Shown: positions 1 through 6,995 of the stretch, one piece after another
Position numbering within the stretch: position 1 is the stretch's first letter
How the letters are laid out: each line of letters starts with the position of its first letter
From: Pseudonocardia sp.
Lineage (GTDB): Bacteria; Actinomycetota; Actinomycetes; Mycobacteriales; Pseudonocardiaceae
Reading direction: 5' to 3'
DNA length: 34,722 nucleotides
NCBI GenBank assembly: GCA_030147065.1
Contig: JASLAP010000010.1
Location: forward strand, 1 to 34,722
The notes under the pieces: generated by a model
Databases searched by the model: none
Told to the model about the DNA's origin: nothing
Seen by the model: the letters and a program-made list of their open reading frames with translations, nothing else
Translations under genes and position numbers: made by a program

Positions 1-1031
1 CCGCGGGGCCGGCCGGGGGCGCTGCCGCGTTCGAGCGCCTGGGCCAGCCCGCGCTCGGGGCGCATGACGGCCAGCACCGGCAGGCCCAGGGCCCGGCCGA
101 TCTCGGTGGCGTCCACGCCACCCGGCGCCGGCCCGCGCACCACCAGGCGAGGCGGCGCGCCGTGCTGGGCGAGGAGCTGCGCGACCCGCGCGCCCGCTGC
201 GGCCGACCGCACGTCGGCCGGGACGACCAGGACGGTGAGATCGGCCGCGGCGAGCGCCGCCGCGGCCGCGCCGGTGGGATGGCGGGGCAGGTCGCAGACC
301 ACGATCTCACCGGCCCGTCGCCCGGCGTCGACCACCGAGTGCACCCCCGACGGGGTCGGGCCGTGCTCGGACCGGGCGCAGGACAGCACGCCCAGCCGGC
401 CGTCGCCGCGCCCGGCGACCCGCGGAGCGGGCAGCGCGGCGTGCAGGGCGCGGGCCGGTACCCGGCCCTCGCCCACCTCGATCCCCGGCCAGCGCAGGCC
501 GCCCAGGTCCTCGGCGCCGAGGACCAGGTCGAGCCCGCCGCCGAGCGGGTCGCAGTCGACCAGCAGCGCCCGCTCACCGGCGCGGACGGCCGTCACGGCG
601 ACCGCTGCGGCCAGCACCGACGCACCGGCCCCGCCCCGGCCGCCGACCACGGCGAGCACCGCGCCACCGCCGGACCGGCCCTCCGCGGCCTCGGTGAGCA
701 CCCCGACCAGCCACGACTCGGCCTGCGGCAGGCTGACGACGTGTTCGGCCCCGACGGCCACGGCCCGGGGCCACGCCTCGGGCGGCGGTTCGCCGTGGAC
801 CACCATCACCACCCCGGGCCGGCGCGGCAGGGCGGCGCGGGCGCAGCGCACCGCGGCTTCCCGGTCCACCAGCACCAGCGGCGCCTGCGCCCAGACCTCG
901 CGGGCCTGGGTGGCGTCGACGCAGCGCTGGAGCTCGCACCCGGCCGCGGCCGCCAGCCGCAGGACAGCGTCGAGCAGGTCCGGTTCCGACACCATCACCA
1001 GCCCGCGCCGTTCGCTCGCGATCTGCTGCAC
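1..1031 (-). CDS. ssd: Septum site-determining protein Ssd (CpaE/MinD-like), 3' end cut by window
   Basis: This is a MinD/CpaE-like P-loop ATPase homologue of the actinobacterial Ssd group, which is associated with septum regulation and usually lies at the head of a Tad/Flp pilus cluster. GTG 1031 is preceded by GGAGGG and 343 codons are visible before the window ends; relatives have about 350, so only a few are missing. Residues 1-115 form a receiver-like N-terminal part. The deviant Walker A is GGRGGAGAS at 130-138, which lacks the signature lysines and ends in Ser rather than Lys-Thr, as is usual for this group. VDCDPLGGG (A'-motif-like) follows. Nucleotide hydrolysis is therefore doubtful and a structural or regulatory role is inferred. 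The gene is divergent from the HAD phosphatase, as Rv3660c/Rv3661 are in Mycobacterium tuberculosis. tadA would be expected beyond position 1. Confidence 0.85.
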   Translation of the reverse strand, partial: MQQIASERRGLVMVSEPDLLDAVLRLAAAAGCELQRCVDATQAREVWAQAPLVLVDREAAVRCARAALPRRPGVVMVVHGEPPPEAWPRAVAVGAEHVVSLPQAESWLVGVLTEAAEGRSGGGAVLAVVGGRGGAGASVLAAAVAVTAVRAGERALLVDCDPLGGGLDLVLGAEDLGGLRWPGIEVGEGRVPARALHAALPAPRVAGRGDGRLGVLSCARSEHGPTPSGVHSVVDAGRRAGEIVVCDLPRHPTGAAAAALAAADLTVLVVPADVRSAAAGARVAQLLAQHGAPPRLVVRGPAPGGVDATEIGRALGLPVLAVMRPERGLAQALERGSAPGRPR

Positions 1032-1142
1032 GTCCGCTCCCTCCGACGGCGGGGCCCGGGGCCTCCGCGGCGCCCGCCGATCCGGGCACCGGCACCCAGG
1101 CTGCGGCCGACCGCCGGGGCGCGGAAAGGGAAGATCGAGAAC

Positions 1143-1171
1143 TGTGGACAACTCCGTGGAGATGTGGACAA
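1143..1171 (-). promoter_or_regulatory. Pair of perfect DnaA-box-like sites
   Basis: TGTGGACAA occurs at 1143-1151 and again at 1163-1171. On the minus strand both read TTGTCCACA, the actinobacterial DnaA-box consensus. They are 20 bp apart start to start, about two helical turns, with a further GTGGA at 1156-1160 between them. They lie 110-140 bp upstream of ssd. They could be DnaA-responsive promoter sites; they are too few for a replication origin and no dnaA/dnaN is nearby. Confidence 0.5.
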
Positions 1172-1460
1172 CCCCCGGGCGTGAGCCGGTGACCAGCAGG
1201 TTCTGTCGGGGCCGTGCGGGAGACTGGTTGGGGACCCGTCAGCGCCGGCGACCGCCGGAACGGGCACGGCCGCCGGCGCACCCAGCATCAGCACCGCCCG
1301 GGAGACGACCGGGCCGGCGTCGAGGTGCCGGCCCACCACGCCGCGGCACCACCCGGGAGGAGCAGCCCGCCCACGCCCCGTGCCGGGCGGCCGTCGGGAG
1401 CGCACGAGGGGGAGGCGTCGGCAGGCGCCCGGCCCGGCATCCACCGGGCATTCCGTCACG

Positions 1461-1506
1461 CGGGGTAGCCGAGGGTCGGCCGAACGGGGTAGCCCGAGGG
1501 GTCGGC
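1461..1506. repeat. Two-copy imperfect tandem repeat
   Basis: Unit one (1461-1480) is CGGGGTAGCCGAGGGTCGGC. Unit two (1485-1506) is the same sequence with one extra C and one extra G. The period is 24 bp. It lies directly before a 14-bp hairpin. No function is recognised. Confidence 0.6.
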
Positions 1507-1512
1507 GCATGG

Positions 1513-1548
1513 GACGGCCCCCGCCAGGGGGGATTGGCGGGGGCCGTC
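1513..1548. terminator. Strong 14-bp hairpin, terminator-like
   Basis: The arms GACGGCCCCCGCCA (1513-1526) and TGGCGGGGGCCGTC (1535-1548) are perfectly complementary around an 8-nt loop. There is no T-tract, as is common for actinobacterial terminators. No annotated gene ends here on either strand, so it may terminate an unrecognised transcript or fold within the leader of the downstream HAD gene. Confidence 0.5.
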
Positions 1549-1551
1549 ATC

Positions 1552-1600
1552 GGTTCAGCTCCGGGGGGTCGAGCTGAACCTCGTCCGGACGCATCCGGAC
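1552..1600. repeat. Two further inverted repeats in tandem
   Basis: GGTTCAGCTC (1552-1561) pairs perfectly with GAGCTGAACC (1571-1580) across a 9-nt loop. It is followed by GTCCGGA (1583-1589) pairing with TCCGGAC (1594-1600) across 4 nt. With the hairpin at 1513-1548 this makes three consecutive stem-loops in 88 bp, which suggests a structured RNA or a protein-binding array. The cause is unknown. Confidence 0.5.
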
Positions 1601-1719
1601 AGCACAACTGTAGCCCCAACCTGCCCATAATGCCGCCCCCCGAGCCAGGTTCTCCGCTGCGGGACGGCCCGGTGAGGGCCCGCTCTGCCAAGGTCACCGG
1701 TCTGGCAGGCTCGCGAAGT

Positions 1720-2556
1720 GTGTCCAGTGTGCTCCCGCTCGACCCGCACCGCCCGTCGGCCTTCCGCGCGGCGGCCTTCTTCGACCTGGACAAGACGATC
1801 ATCGCCGGGTCCAGTGCGCTCGCCTTCAGCCGCCCGTTCCGCCGGCAGGGGCTGATCAGCCGCCGGGCCGTGCTGCGCAGTGGATACGCACAGTTGCTCC
1901 TGCTGCTGTCCGGCGCCGACGCCACCACGATGGATCTGCTGCGCCGCCGGATCACCGCGCTGTGCGCCGGCTGGGACGTCGCGCAGGTGCGCTCGATCGT
2001 CGCCGAGACCCTGCACGAGATCGTCCAGCCGCTGGTCTACGCCGAGGCGACGGCGCTGATCGAGGAGCACCACGCCGAGGGTGACGAGGTCGTGGTGCTG
2101 TCGGCCTCCGGGGCGGAGGTCGTCGAGCCGATCGCGGCGATGATCGGTGCGGACAGCGCCGTGGCGACCAGGATGGCGGTCGTCGGGGGCCGCTACACCG
2201 GCGTCATCGACTACTACTGCTACGGCGAGGCGAAGGCCGCGGCGGCCCGCCGGATCGCCGAGGAGTCCGGCTACCGGCTCGCCGACTGCCGGGCGTACTC
2301 CGACTCGATCACCGATCTGCCGCTGCTGGAGGCGGTGGGTCACCCGACCGTGGTGAACCCGGACCGGGCCCTGCGCCGGGAGGCCGTGCGGCGCGGCTGG
2401 CCGGTGCTCACCTTCGCGCACCCGGTTGCTCTCGGTGCCCGGTTCCGCACGTCGCACCGGATCACCGCGGCGACCGGGCTGGGGGTTGCCGGCCTGGTCG
2501 CGGCGGGGTGGTTCGGCCACCGGTGGCTCGGCCGGGACCGGGCCGCCGCGCGCTGA
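1720..2556 (+). CDS. HAD-IB family hydrolase (SerB-like phosphatase)
   Basis: This is a 278-residue haloacid-dehalogenase phosphatase of subfamily IB, related to phosphoserine phosphatase and to M. tuberculosis Rv3661. Motif I is FFDLDKT, with the nucleophile Asp22 and acid/base Asp24. Motif II is the VVLSASG stretch, the motif III Lys is in GEAKAAAA, and motif IV is YSDSITDLPLL. A C-terminal hydrophobic segment (ITAATGLGVAGLVAAGWFG) followed by basic residues suggests a membrane anchor. The substrate is unknown. No clear Shine-Dalgarno site is seen; GTG 1720 is chosen because homology begins just after it, while in-frame GTG 1672 and GTG 1729 are alternatives. The orthologue sits opposite ssd in other actinobacteria, but a role in division or pilus assembly is only inferred from that. 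Confidence 0.85.
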   Translation: MSSVLPLDPHRPSAFRAAAFFDLDKTIIAGSSALAFSRPFRRQGLISRRAVLRSGYAQLLLLLSGADATTMDLLRRRITALCAGWDVAQVRSIVAETLHEIVQPLVYAEATALIEEHHAEGDEVVVLSASGAEVVEPIAAMIGADSAVATRMAVVGGRYTGVIDYYCYGEAKAAAARRIAEESGYRLADCRAYSDSITDLPLLEAVGHPTVVNPDRALRREAVRRGWPVLTFAHPVALGARFRTSHRITAATGLGVAGLVAAGWFGHRWLGRDRAAAR

Positions 2557-2599
2557 TCACCACCCTGCGTGCCTGAACCGGTGCACCGGGGCCGACCCC

Positions 2600-2628
2600 T
2601 TGCTGTGGCGCCGGTCACGGGCTACAAA
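2600..2628 (+). promoter_or_regulatory. Candidate sigma-70-type promoter
   Basis: TTGCTG (2600-2605) and TACAAA (2623-2628) are separated by exactly 17 nt. They match the TTGACA/TATAAT consensus at 4 of 6 positions each. No protein gene follows on the plus strand before a hairpin at 2833-2870. Confidence 0.35.
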
Positions 2629-2832
2629 GGGGGCGCGGACTTCCGGAAGGCCAAGGTCGGTGCGGCAGAGAAGCACCGCCCTCCCCGACCGGGGCTCCGT
2701 GCGTGAACGCCGGGCACTCCACGCACAGCACGCCGCGGGAGGCATGTCGTCGTGGGCCTGCGTTTCGGGACGCCGGACGCCGAGGCCACTCCACGACACG
2801 TAGTGCACGCCTGGATCCCGGAGTTGACGCGC

Positions 2833-2870
2833 GACGGGCGGTGTACCCCGGGAGGGGTGCGCCGCCCGTC
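2833..2870. terminator. Nested hairpin, terminator-like
   Basis: GACGGGCGG (2833-2841) pairs perfectly with CCGCCCGTC (2862-2870), with an inner ACCCC/GGGGT pairing. It is followed by TCGTTGTG on the plus strand. It could end a plus-strand transcript from 2600-2628 or terminate the minus-strand traffic of the gene at 2912-3679, whose stop is 42 bp away. Confidence 0.5.
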
Positions 2871-2911
2871 TCGTTGTGCGGTCCCCGCTCGGGCGGCTGC
2901 TGCTCGTCCGG

Positions 2912-3679
2912 CTACTGCCGGGCCGACGCGATCGCCATGCCCTCCTTGCCGCCCGCCTCCCACTGCGCGCAGCAGTGCTTCACCCAGCCGGCGACGCCGT
3001 CCGGGGTGCCGGCGGCGAATCCCGCGGCCGCGGCCCGGTACTCGCGGGCGTGCCGCAGGTGCCCGACCTCCGGCACGGCCAGCCCTCTCGGGTCCAGCCC
3101 GGCGGCCACCGCGGCGAGCCGGGCCGCGGCCCGGGCCACCACGCCGTCCGCGGTGCCGAACGGGGCCAGCGCCAGCAGCTCCCCGTGCACCACGGCGACC
3201 AGCACCGGGGCCGGTACCGAGGTGCCGCCGGCGACCAGGTCGGCCAGCATCCCGAGCCGGGCGGCGATCCCCTCGCCCGGCCGGGGCCGGCCCAGCTCGG
3301 CGTCGTGGCGGTCCGCGGGCACCAGGTCGGCCGCGGCCACCACGTGCAGCCGGGCGATCGCCTGCAGCGGGGCGGTCCGCCAGGCACCGAGCGACCGGCC
3401 GATCTCCTCGGCCGCCCGGATCGCCCCGGCCACCACCGGGTCGGTGACGGCCCGGTCGGCCTCGGCCGCGGCGAGCGTCGCCCCGTCCAGGGCCGCCGAC
3501 GCCCGGGCCGCGCGCACGCTCGCCTCGGCGGAGCTCGCCGGCCAGCCGCGGCGGTTGACCGGGTGGTTGTGCACGGCCACGACGGCGTCCCGGGCCCGGG
3601 CCACGGCGTCGGCCACGCCGGGCAGGTCGAGCAGCGGGGCGAGCGGGTCGCGGGTGCGGGACGGGGTCACCCGCCTCAT
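2912..3679 (-). CDS. Uncharacterised actinobacterial protein (Rv3662c-like)
   Basis: This is a 255-residue, alanine-rich, largely helical protein without signal peptide or membrane segment. The opening DPLAPLLDLPGVADAVARARDAV, the VNRRGWPASSAEASVRAARASAALDGA block (about residues 44-70) and the LQAIARLHVVAAADLVP block resemble the conserved family that lies between the ssd/HAD pair and acs in many actinobacteria, including Rv3662c. Some databases name members 'oxidoreductase', but I see no nucleotide-binding or redox motif. The SAALDGA block faintly recalls the N-terminal region of Fic proteins, but there is no HPFxxGNGR motif. ATG 3679 is chosen; its upstream site is weak (GGGGCGATGGC). It is transcribed divergently from acs. 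Confidence 0.75.
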   Translation of the reverse strand: MRRVTPSRTRDPLAPLLDLPGVADAVARARDAVVAVHNHPVNRRGWPASSAEASVRAARASAALDGATLAAAEADRAVTDPVVAGAIRAAEEIGRSLGAWRTAPLQAIARLHVVAAADLVPADRHDAELGRPRPGEGIAARLGMLADLVAGGTSVPAPVLVAVVHGELLALAPFGTADGVVARAAARLAAVAAGLDPRGLAVPEVGHLRHAREYRAAAAGFAAGTPDGVAGWVKHCCAQWEAGGKEGMAIASARQ

Positions 3680-3786
3680 GCTGCCATCGCCCCGCGATCC
3701 ATCCACCCGTGCGCTGTCCGGTGCGGGGGCGGCGGGAGGGAAGGGCCGTTGGTCGGCCGTTCGTCGGCCGCCCCTTGCCCGTCCGA

Positions 3787-3844
3787 CGCACCGTCCGGAC
3801 CTGGCCGGACCGACGGTGCGCGGCGCGGTCGGGGCCACTAGCGT
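3787..3844 (+). promoter_or_regulatory. acs upstream region: inverted repeat and -10 element
   Basis: CGCACCGTC (3787-3795) and GACGGTGCG (3812-3820) form a perfect 9-bp inverted repeat enclosing CCGG-acctgg-CCGG. It is followed by a TANNNT -10 hexamer, TAGCGT (3839-3844). A start near 3852 would leave a leader of about 65 nt before acs. The repeat position just upstream of the -10 fits a regulator-binding site. An 11-bp tandem repeat (GCCGTTGGTCG/GCCGTTCGTCG) lies at 3745-3766. Confidence 0.45.
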
Positions 3845-3916
3845 CGGGCCCGATGCACGCGGAGCGGGGCGGCGCCGGGCAGCGGTGCCCGGGGCGCCCA
3901 GGACCAGGAGGTTTCC

Positions 3917-5884
3917 ATGGCCGCCGAACCGACACTGAGCAACCTGTCCACCGAGAGCCGCAGTTTCCCGCCCGGCGAGGAGTTCGCCGCCCAGGCCAAC
4001 GTCCAGGCCGAAGCCTACGACCGGGCGGCGGCGGACCGCGAGGCGTTCTGGGCCGAGCAGGCCGACCGGCTGCACTGGCACAAGCGCTGGGACCGGGTCC
4101 TGGACTGGGACGCCCCGTTCGCGAAGTGGTTCGTCGGCGGGCAGCTGAACGTGGCCTACAACTGCGTGGACCGGCACGTCGCCGACGGCCACGGCGAGCA
4201 GGTGGCGTTCCACTGGGAGGGCGAGCCCGGCGACACCCGCACCATCACCTACGCCGACCTGCAGCGCGCGGTGTGCAAGGCGGCGAACGCGCTGACCGAG
4301 CTGGGCGTGCAGGCCGGCGACCGGGTCGCCATCCAGCTGCCGATGATCCCCGAGGCGGCCGTCGCGATGCTGGCCTGCGCCCGGCTGGGGGCCGCGCACA
4401 GCGTGGTGTTCGGCGGGTTCTCCCCGGGTGCGCTCAAGGCCCGCATCGAGGACGCCGACGCCAAGCTGCTGATCACCTCGGACGGCCAGTTCCGGCGGGG
4501 CAAGCCGGCGCCGATGAAGGAGAACACCGACAAGGCCGTTGCCGAGACCCCCTCGATCCAGCACGTGCTGGTCGTCCGGCGCACCGAGACCGAGGTGCCC
4601 TGGACCGAGGGCCGCGACGTGTGGTGGCACGACGTCGTCGACTCCCAGTCCGACCAGCACGAGGCCCAGCCCTTCGACGCCGAGCAGCCGCTGTTCATCC
4701 TGTACACCTCGGGCACCACCGGTAAGCCCAAGGGCATCCTGCACACCTCCGGCGGCTACCTCACCCAGACCGCCTACACCCACCACGCGGTGTTCGACCA
4801 CAAGCCCGGCGAGAGCGTGTACTGGTGCACCGCCGACATCGGCTGGGTCACCGGGCACAGCTACATCGTCTACGGGCCGCTGGCCAACCGGGCCACCTCG
4901 GTGATGTACGAGGGCACCCCGAACACCCCGCACGAGGGGCGGCACTGGGAGATCATCCAGAAGTACGGCGTTTCGATCTACTACACCGCTCCCACGCTGA
5001 TCCGCACGTTCATGAAGTGGGGCAAGGAGATCCCGGAGCGCTACGACCTGTCCTCGCTGCGGGTGCTGGGCAGCGTCGGCGAGCCGATCAACCCCGAGGC
5101 CTGGATGTGGTACCGGGAGAACGTCGGCAAGGGCAACTGCCCGATCGTGGACACCTGGTGGCAGACCGAGACCGGGGCCATCATGATCTCGCCGCTGCCC
5201 GGGGTGACGGCGGCCAAGCCGGGCTCGGCGATGCGCCCGCTGCCGGGCATCGCGGCCACCATCGTCGACGAGAACGGCGAGTCGGTGGGCCACGGCAGCG
5301 GCGGCTACCTGGTGCTCGACCAGCCGTGGCCGGCGATGCTGCGCGGCATCTGGGGCGACGAGGACCGCTACCGCGACACCTACTGGTCGCGGTTCGCCGA
5401 GCAGGGCTACTACTTCGCCGGCGACGGCGCCAAGTACGACGACGACGGCGCGATCTGGCTGCTCGGCCGCGTCGACGACGTCATGAACATCTCCGGGCAC
5501 CGGATCTCCACGACCGAGGTGGAGTCGGCGCTGGTCAGCCACCCGACGGTGGCCGAGGCGGCGGTCGTCGGCGCGTCCGACCCGACCACCGGGCAGGGCA
5601 TCGTGGCGTTCGTGATCCTGCGCGGCAACGCGGCCAAGGACGGCGGCGAAGAGGCGATCAAGGCGCTGCGCGACCACGTGTCGCAGGAGATCGGGCCGAT
5701 CGCGAAGCCGCGCCAGATCATGGTCGTCGAGGAGCTGCCCAAGACCCGCTCCGGCAAGATCATGCGCCGGCTGCTCAAGGACGTGGCGGAGAACCGGGAG
5801 GTCGGCGACGTGACCACGCTGGCCGACTCGTCGGTGATGGATCTCATCTCGGCCGGGCTCAAGGACGGCAAGTCCGAGGACTGA
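3917..5884 (+). CDS. acs: Acetyl-coenzyme A synthetase (AMP-forming)
   Basis: The enzyme activates acetate to acetyl-CoA through an acetyl-AMP intermediate (EC 6.2.1.1) in the cytosol. At 655 residues it has the full family length. Visible motifs are the P-loop YTSGTTGKPKG, the acetate-pocket region WWQTETGAI, the hinge/A8 motif GRVDDVMNISGHR and the C-terminal PKTRSGKIMRR. In the last, Lys614 is the conserved catalytic lysine that reversible acetylation inactivates in this family. ATG 3917 follows a perfect AGGAGG (3906-3911) at 5 nt. It begins a plus-strand run with the ArfB-like, holin-family and EphE-like genes, the order also seen around Rv3667-Rv3670. Nothing in the protein looks unusual. 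Confidence 0.97.
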   Translation: MAAEPTLSNLSTESRSFPPGEEFAAQANVQAEAYDRAAADREAFWAEQADRLHWHKRWDRVLDWDAPFAKWFVGGQLNVAYNCVDRHVADGHGEQVAFHWEGEPGDTRTITYADLQRAVCKAANALTELGVQAGDRVAIQLPMIPEAAVAMLACARLGAAHSVVFGGFSPGALKARIEDADAKLLITSDGQFRRGKPAPMKENTDKAVAETPSIQHVLVVRRTETEVPWTEGRDVWWHDVVDSQSDQHEAQPFDAEQPLFILYTSGTTGKPKGILHTSGGYLTQTAYTHHAVFDHKPGESVYWCTADIGWVTGHSYIVYGPLANRATSVMYEGTPNTPHEGRHWEIIQKYGVSIYYTAPTLIRTFMKWGKEIPERYDLSSLRVLGSVGEPINPEAWMWYRENVGKGNCPIVDTWWQTETGAIMISPLPGVTAAKPGSAMRPLPGIAATIVDENGESVGHGSGGYLVLDQPWPAMLRGIWGDEDRYRDTYWSRFAEQGYYFAGDGAKYDDDGAIWLLGRVDDVMNISGHRISTTEVESALVSHPTVAEAAVVGASDPTTGQGIVAFVILRGNAAKDGGEEAIKALRDHVSQEIGPIAKPRQIMVVEELPKTRSGKIMRRLLKDVAENREVGDVTTLADSSVMDLISAGLKDGKSED

Positions 5885-5924
5885 ATCGCGCGCCGGGGCG
5901 GCCGCCGTCGGGCATCCTGGTCGG

Positions 5925-6353
5925 GTGTCCGATGGCGATCTCCCCGTGCGGGGCGCGCTGGTGCTGCCCGAGCGGGAGCTGCACTGGCGGTTCTCGCGCG
6001 CCTCGGGCCCGGGCGGGCAGGGTGTGAACACCACCGACTCGCGGGTCGAGCTGTCGTTCGACCTGGCCCGCTCGCCGTCGGTGCCCGAGCCGCTGCGCGA
6101 GCGGGCGCTGGCCCGGCTGGCCGGGCGGCTGGTCGACGGGGTGCTCACCGTGGTCGCCTCCGAGCACCGCAGCCAGCTGCGCAACCGGGACGCCGCCCGC
6201 GGCCGGCTGGCCGCCCAGCTGCGCGACGCGATGGCCGCCGACCCGCCCCAGCGGCGCCCGACGCGCCCGTCGAAGGGGGCCAAGCGCCGCCGGTTGGACG
6301 CGAAGTCGCGGCGCGGGGAGATCAAGCGGCTGCGCTCCCGCCCGTCCGACTGA
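5925..6353 (+). CDS. arfB: ArfB/YaeJ-like ribosome-rescue peptidyl-tRNA hydrolase
   Basis: This 142-residue protein is a stand-alone class I release-factor catalytic domain. The motif SGPGGQGVNTTDSRVEL contains the GGQ tripeptide (residues 30-32) that hydrolyses peptidyl-tRNA in the ribosomal A site. The tail from about residue 110 (KGAKRRRLDAKSRRGEIKRLRSR) is rich in Arg and Lys, like the ArfB tail that enters the empty mRNA channel of stalled ribosomes. The length matches ArfB (about 140) rather than a full release factor, and there is no codon-recognition domain. GTG 5925 is the first start that keeps the whole domain; no strong ribosome-binding site is seen. It lies 40 bp after acs and is probably co-transcribed. 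Confidence 0.88.
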   Translation: MSDGDLPVRGALVLPERELHWRFSRASGPGGQGVNTTDSRVELSFDLARSPSVPEPLRERALARLAGRLVDGVLTVVASEHRSQLRNRDAARGRLAAQLRDAMAADPPQRRPTRPSKGAKRRRLDAKSRRGEIKRLRSRPSD

Positions 6354-6493
6354 GCCGGGTCGCGGTCCCCGGGTGAGCGCGGCGCGCCTCACGGGGCGTC
6401 GGGCGGGTCCCCGTGGAAGGATGGCGCCGATCTCCGACCGATCTTCGACGCAGTCGAGCACACAGCAGCCGAGCCACAACCAGGAGGACCGCG

Positions 6494-6991
6494 GTGTCCA
6501 CGCCGAGCAGCTCCACCCGCGCGGACGTCCCACCCGTGCTCCCGTCGATCCCGCTGTCGCCCGAGCCGACCCCCTCGGCCGCCGACAAGTCGATCGGCGA
6601 GCTGGTCGGCGAGGCCACCCAGCACGTCTCGACGCTGGTCCGGGCCGAGGTCGAGCTGGCCAGGGCGGAGATCACCGCCGAGGTGAAGAAGGGCGTGCAG
6701 GGCAGCATCTTCTTCGTCGTCGCGCTGACGATCCTGCTGTTCAGCCTGTTCTTCCTGTTCTTCACGCTGGCCGAGCTGCTGGCGCTGTGGCTCAACCGGG
6801 CGGGTGCGTTCGCCATCGTGTTCGGCGTGATGCTGCTGACCGCGGGGCTGTTCGGGCTGCTCGGCTACCTGCGGGTGCGCAAGATCCGCAAGCCGGAGCG
6901 GACGATCAACTCGCTGCGCGAGTCGGCGCAGGTGATCTCGCACCGCGGGCGCGGCGACGGCGCACCGGACCGGCCCGAGCTCGCCCGCTGA
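6494..6991 (+). CDS. Phage-holin-family membrane protein (Rv3669-like)
   Basis: A 165-residue membrane protein of the holin superfamily III / DUF1469 type, which is widespread in actinobacterial chromosomes and not a sign of prophage. A Ser/Pro-rich N-terminus is followed by an amphipathic helix with Lys/Glu repeats (VSTLVRAEVELARAEITAEV). Two membrane segments come next, SIFFVVALTILLFSLFFLFF and AGAFAIVFGVMLLTAGLFGL, then a basic cytosolic tail. GTG 6494 follows AGGAGG (6482-6487) at 6 nt. It ends 4 nt before the EphE-like gene, so the two are almost certainly one transcript, in the same order as Rv3669-Rv3670. The biochemical role is unknown. Confidence 0.85.
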   Translation: MSTPSSSTRADVPPVLPSIPLSPEPTPSAADKSIGELVGEATQHVSTLVRAEVELARAEITAEVKKGVQGSIFFVVALTILLFSLFFLFFTLAELLALWLNRAGAFAIVFGVMLLTAGLFGLLGYLRVRKIRKPERTINSLRESAQVISHRGRGDGAPDRPELAR

Positions 6992-6995
6992 GCGG

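Larger units (their letters stand above)
1032..1719. other. 688-bp intergenic region, no credible gene
   Basis: No reading frame here has a ribosome-binding site and protein-like composition; the open frames look like shadows of high GC. It holds a pair of DnaA-box-like sites (1143-1171), a 24-bp-period tandem repeat (1461-1506) and three consecutive inverted repeats (1513-1600), listed separately. A weak -10-like CATAAT lies at 1626-1631 and could serve the HAD gene. The corresponding gap in mycobacteria is, as far as I know, much shorter. Confidence 0.6.
2557..2911. other. 355-bp intergenic region with possible orphan transcription unit
   Basis: No convincing protein gene is present. A sigma-70-like promoter (2600-2628) and a strong hairpin (2833-2870) bracket about 200 bp. 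Inside, GGGAGG (2737-2742) precedes GTG 2752 by 9 nt, but that frame runs without a stop deep into the antisense of the next gene and is not protein-like there. An ATG at 2744 is only 1 nt from the same site. A small RNA or a very short peptide are the options. Confidence 0.4.

Noticed and set aside
1143..1171. Replication origin
   Set aside because: Two DnaA boxes without an AT-rich unwinding region or dnaA/dnaN/gyrB neighbours are not enough.
64..2556. A very long plus-strand open frame beginning opposite ssd
   Set aside because: Only the part from about 1720 has HAD homology. The rest is antisense of ssd or intergenic and has low-complexity, Arg/Pro-rich composition typical of a GC-rich shadow frame.
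3745..3770. Short GCCGTTGGTCG/GCCGTTCGTCG tandem repeat as a CRISPR-like array
   Set aside because: There are only two 11-bp units with no spacers and no cas genes.
3853..3916. ATG 8 nt behind the acs -10 (TAGCGT), resembling a leaderless upstream gene
   Set aside because: The frame runs far into acs out of phase with Arg/Gly-rich composition. acs has a perfect ribosome-binding site at 3906-3911, so a leader is the simpler reading.
2912..6325. Long minus-strand open frame covering acs and the ArfB-like gene
   Set aside because: It is antisense to strongly supported genes. Only its last 255 codons (2912-3679) are protein-like.
6494..6991. Holin-family protein as a sign of prophage
   Set aside because: This family is chromosomal in actinobacteria and the locus matches the conserved Rv3669-Rv3670 order; no other phage gene is near.
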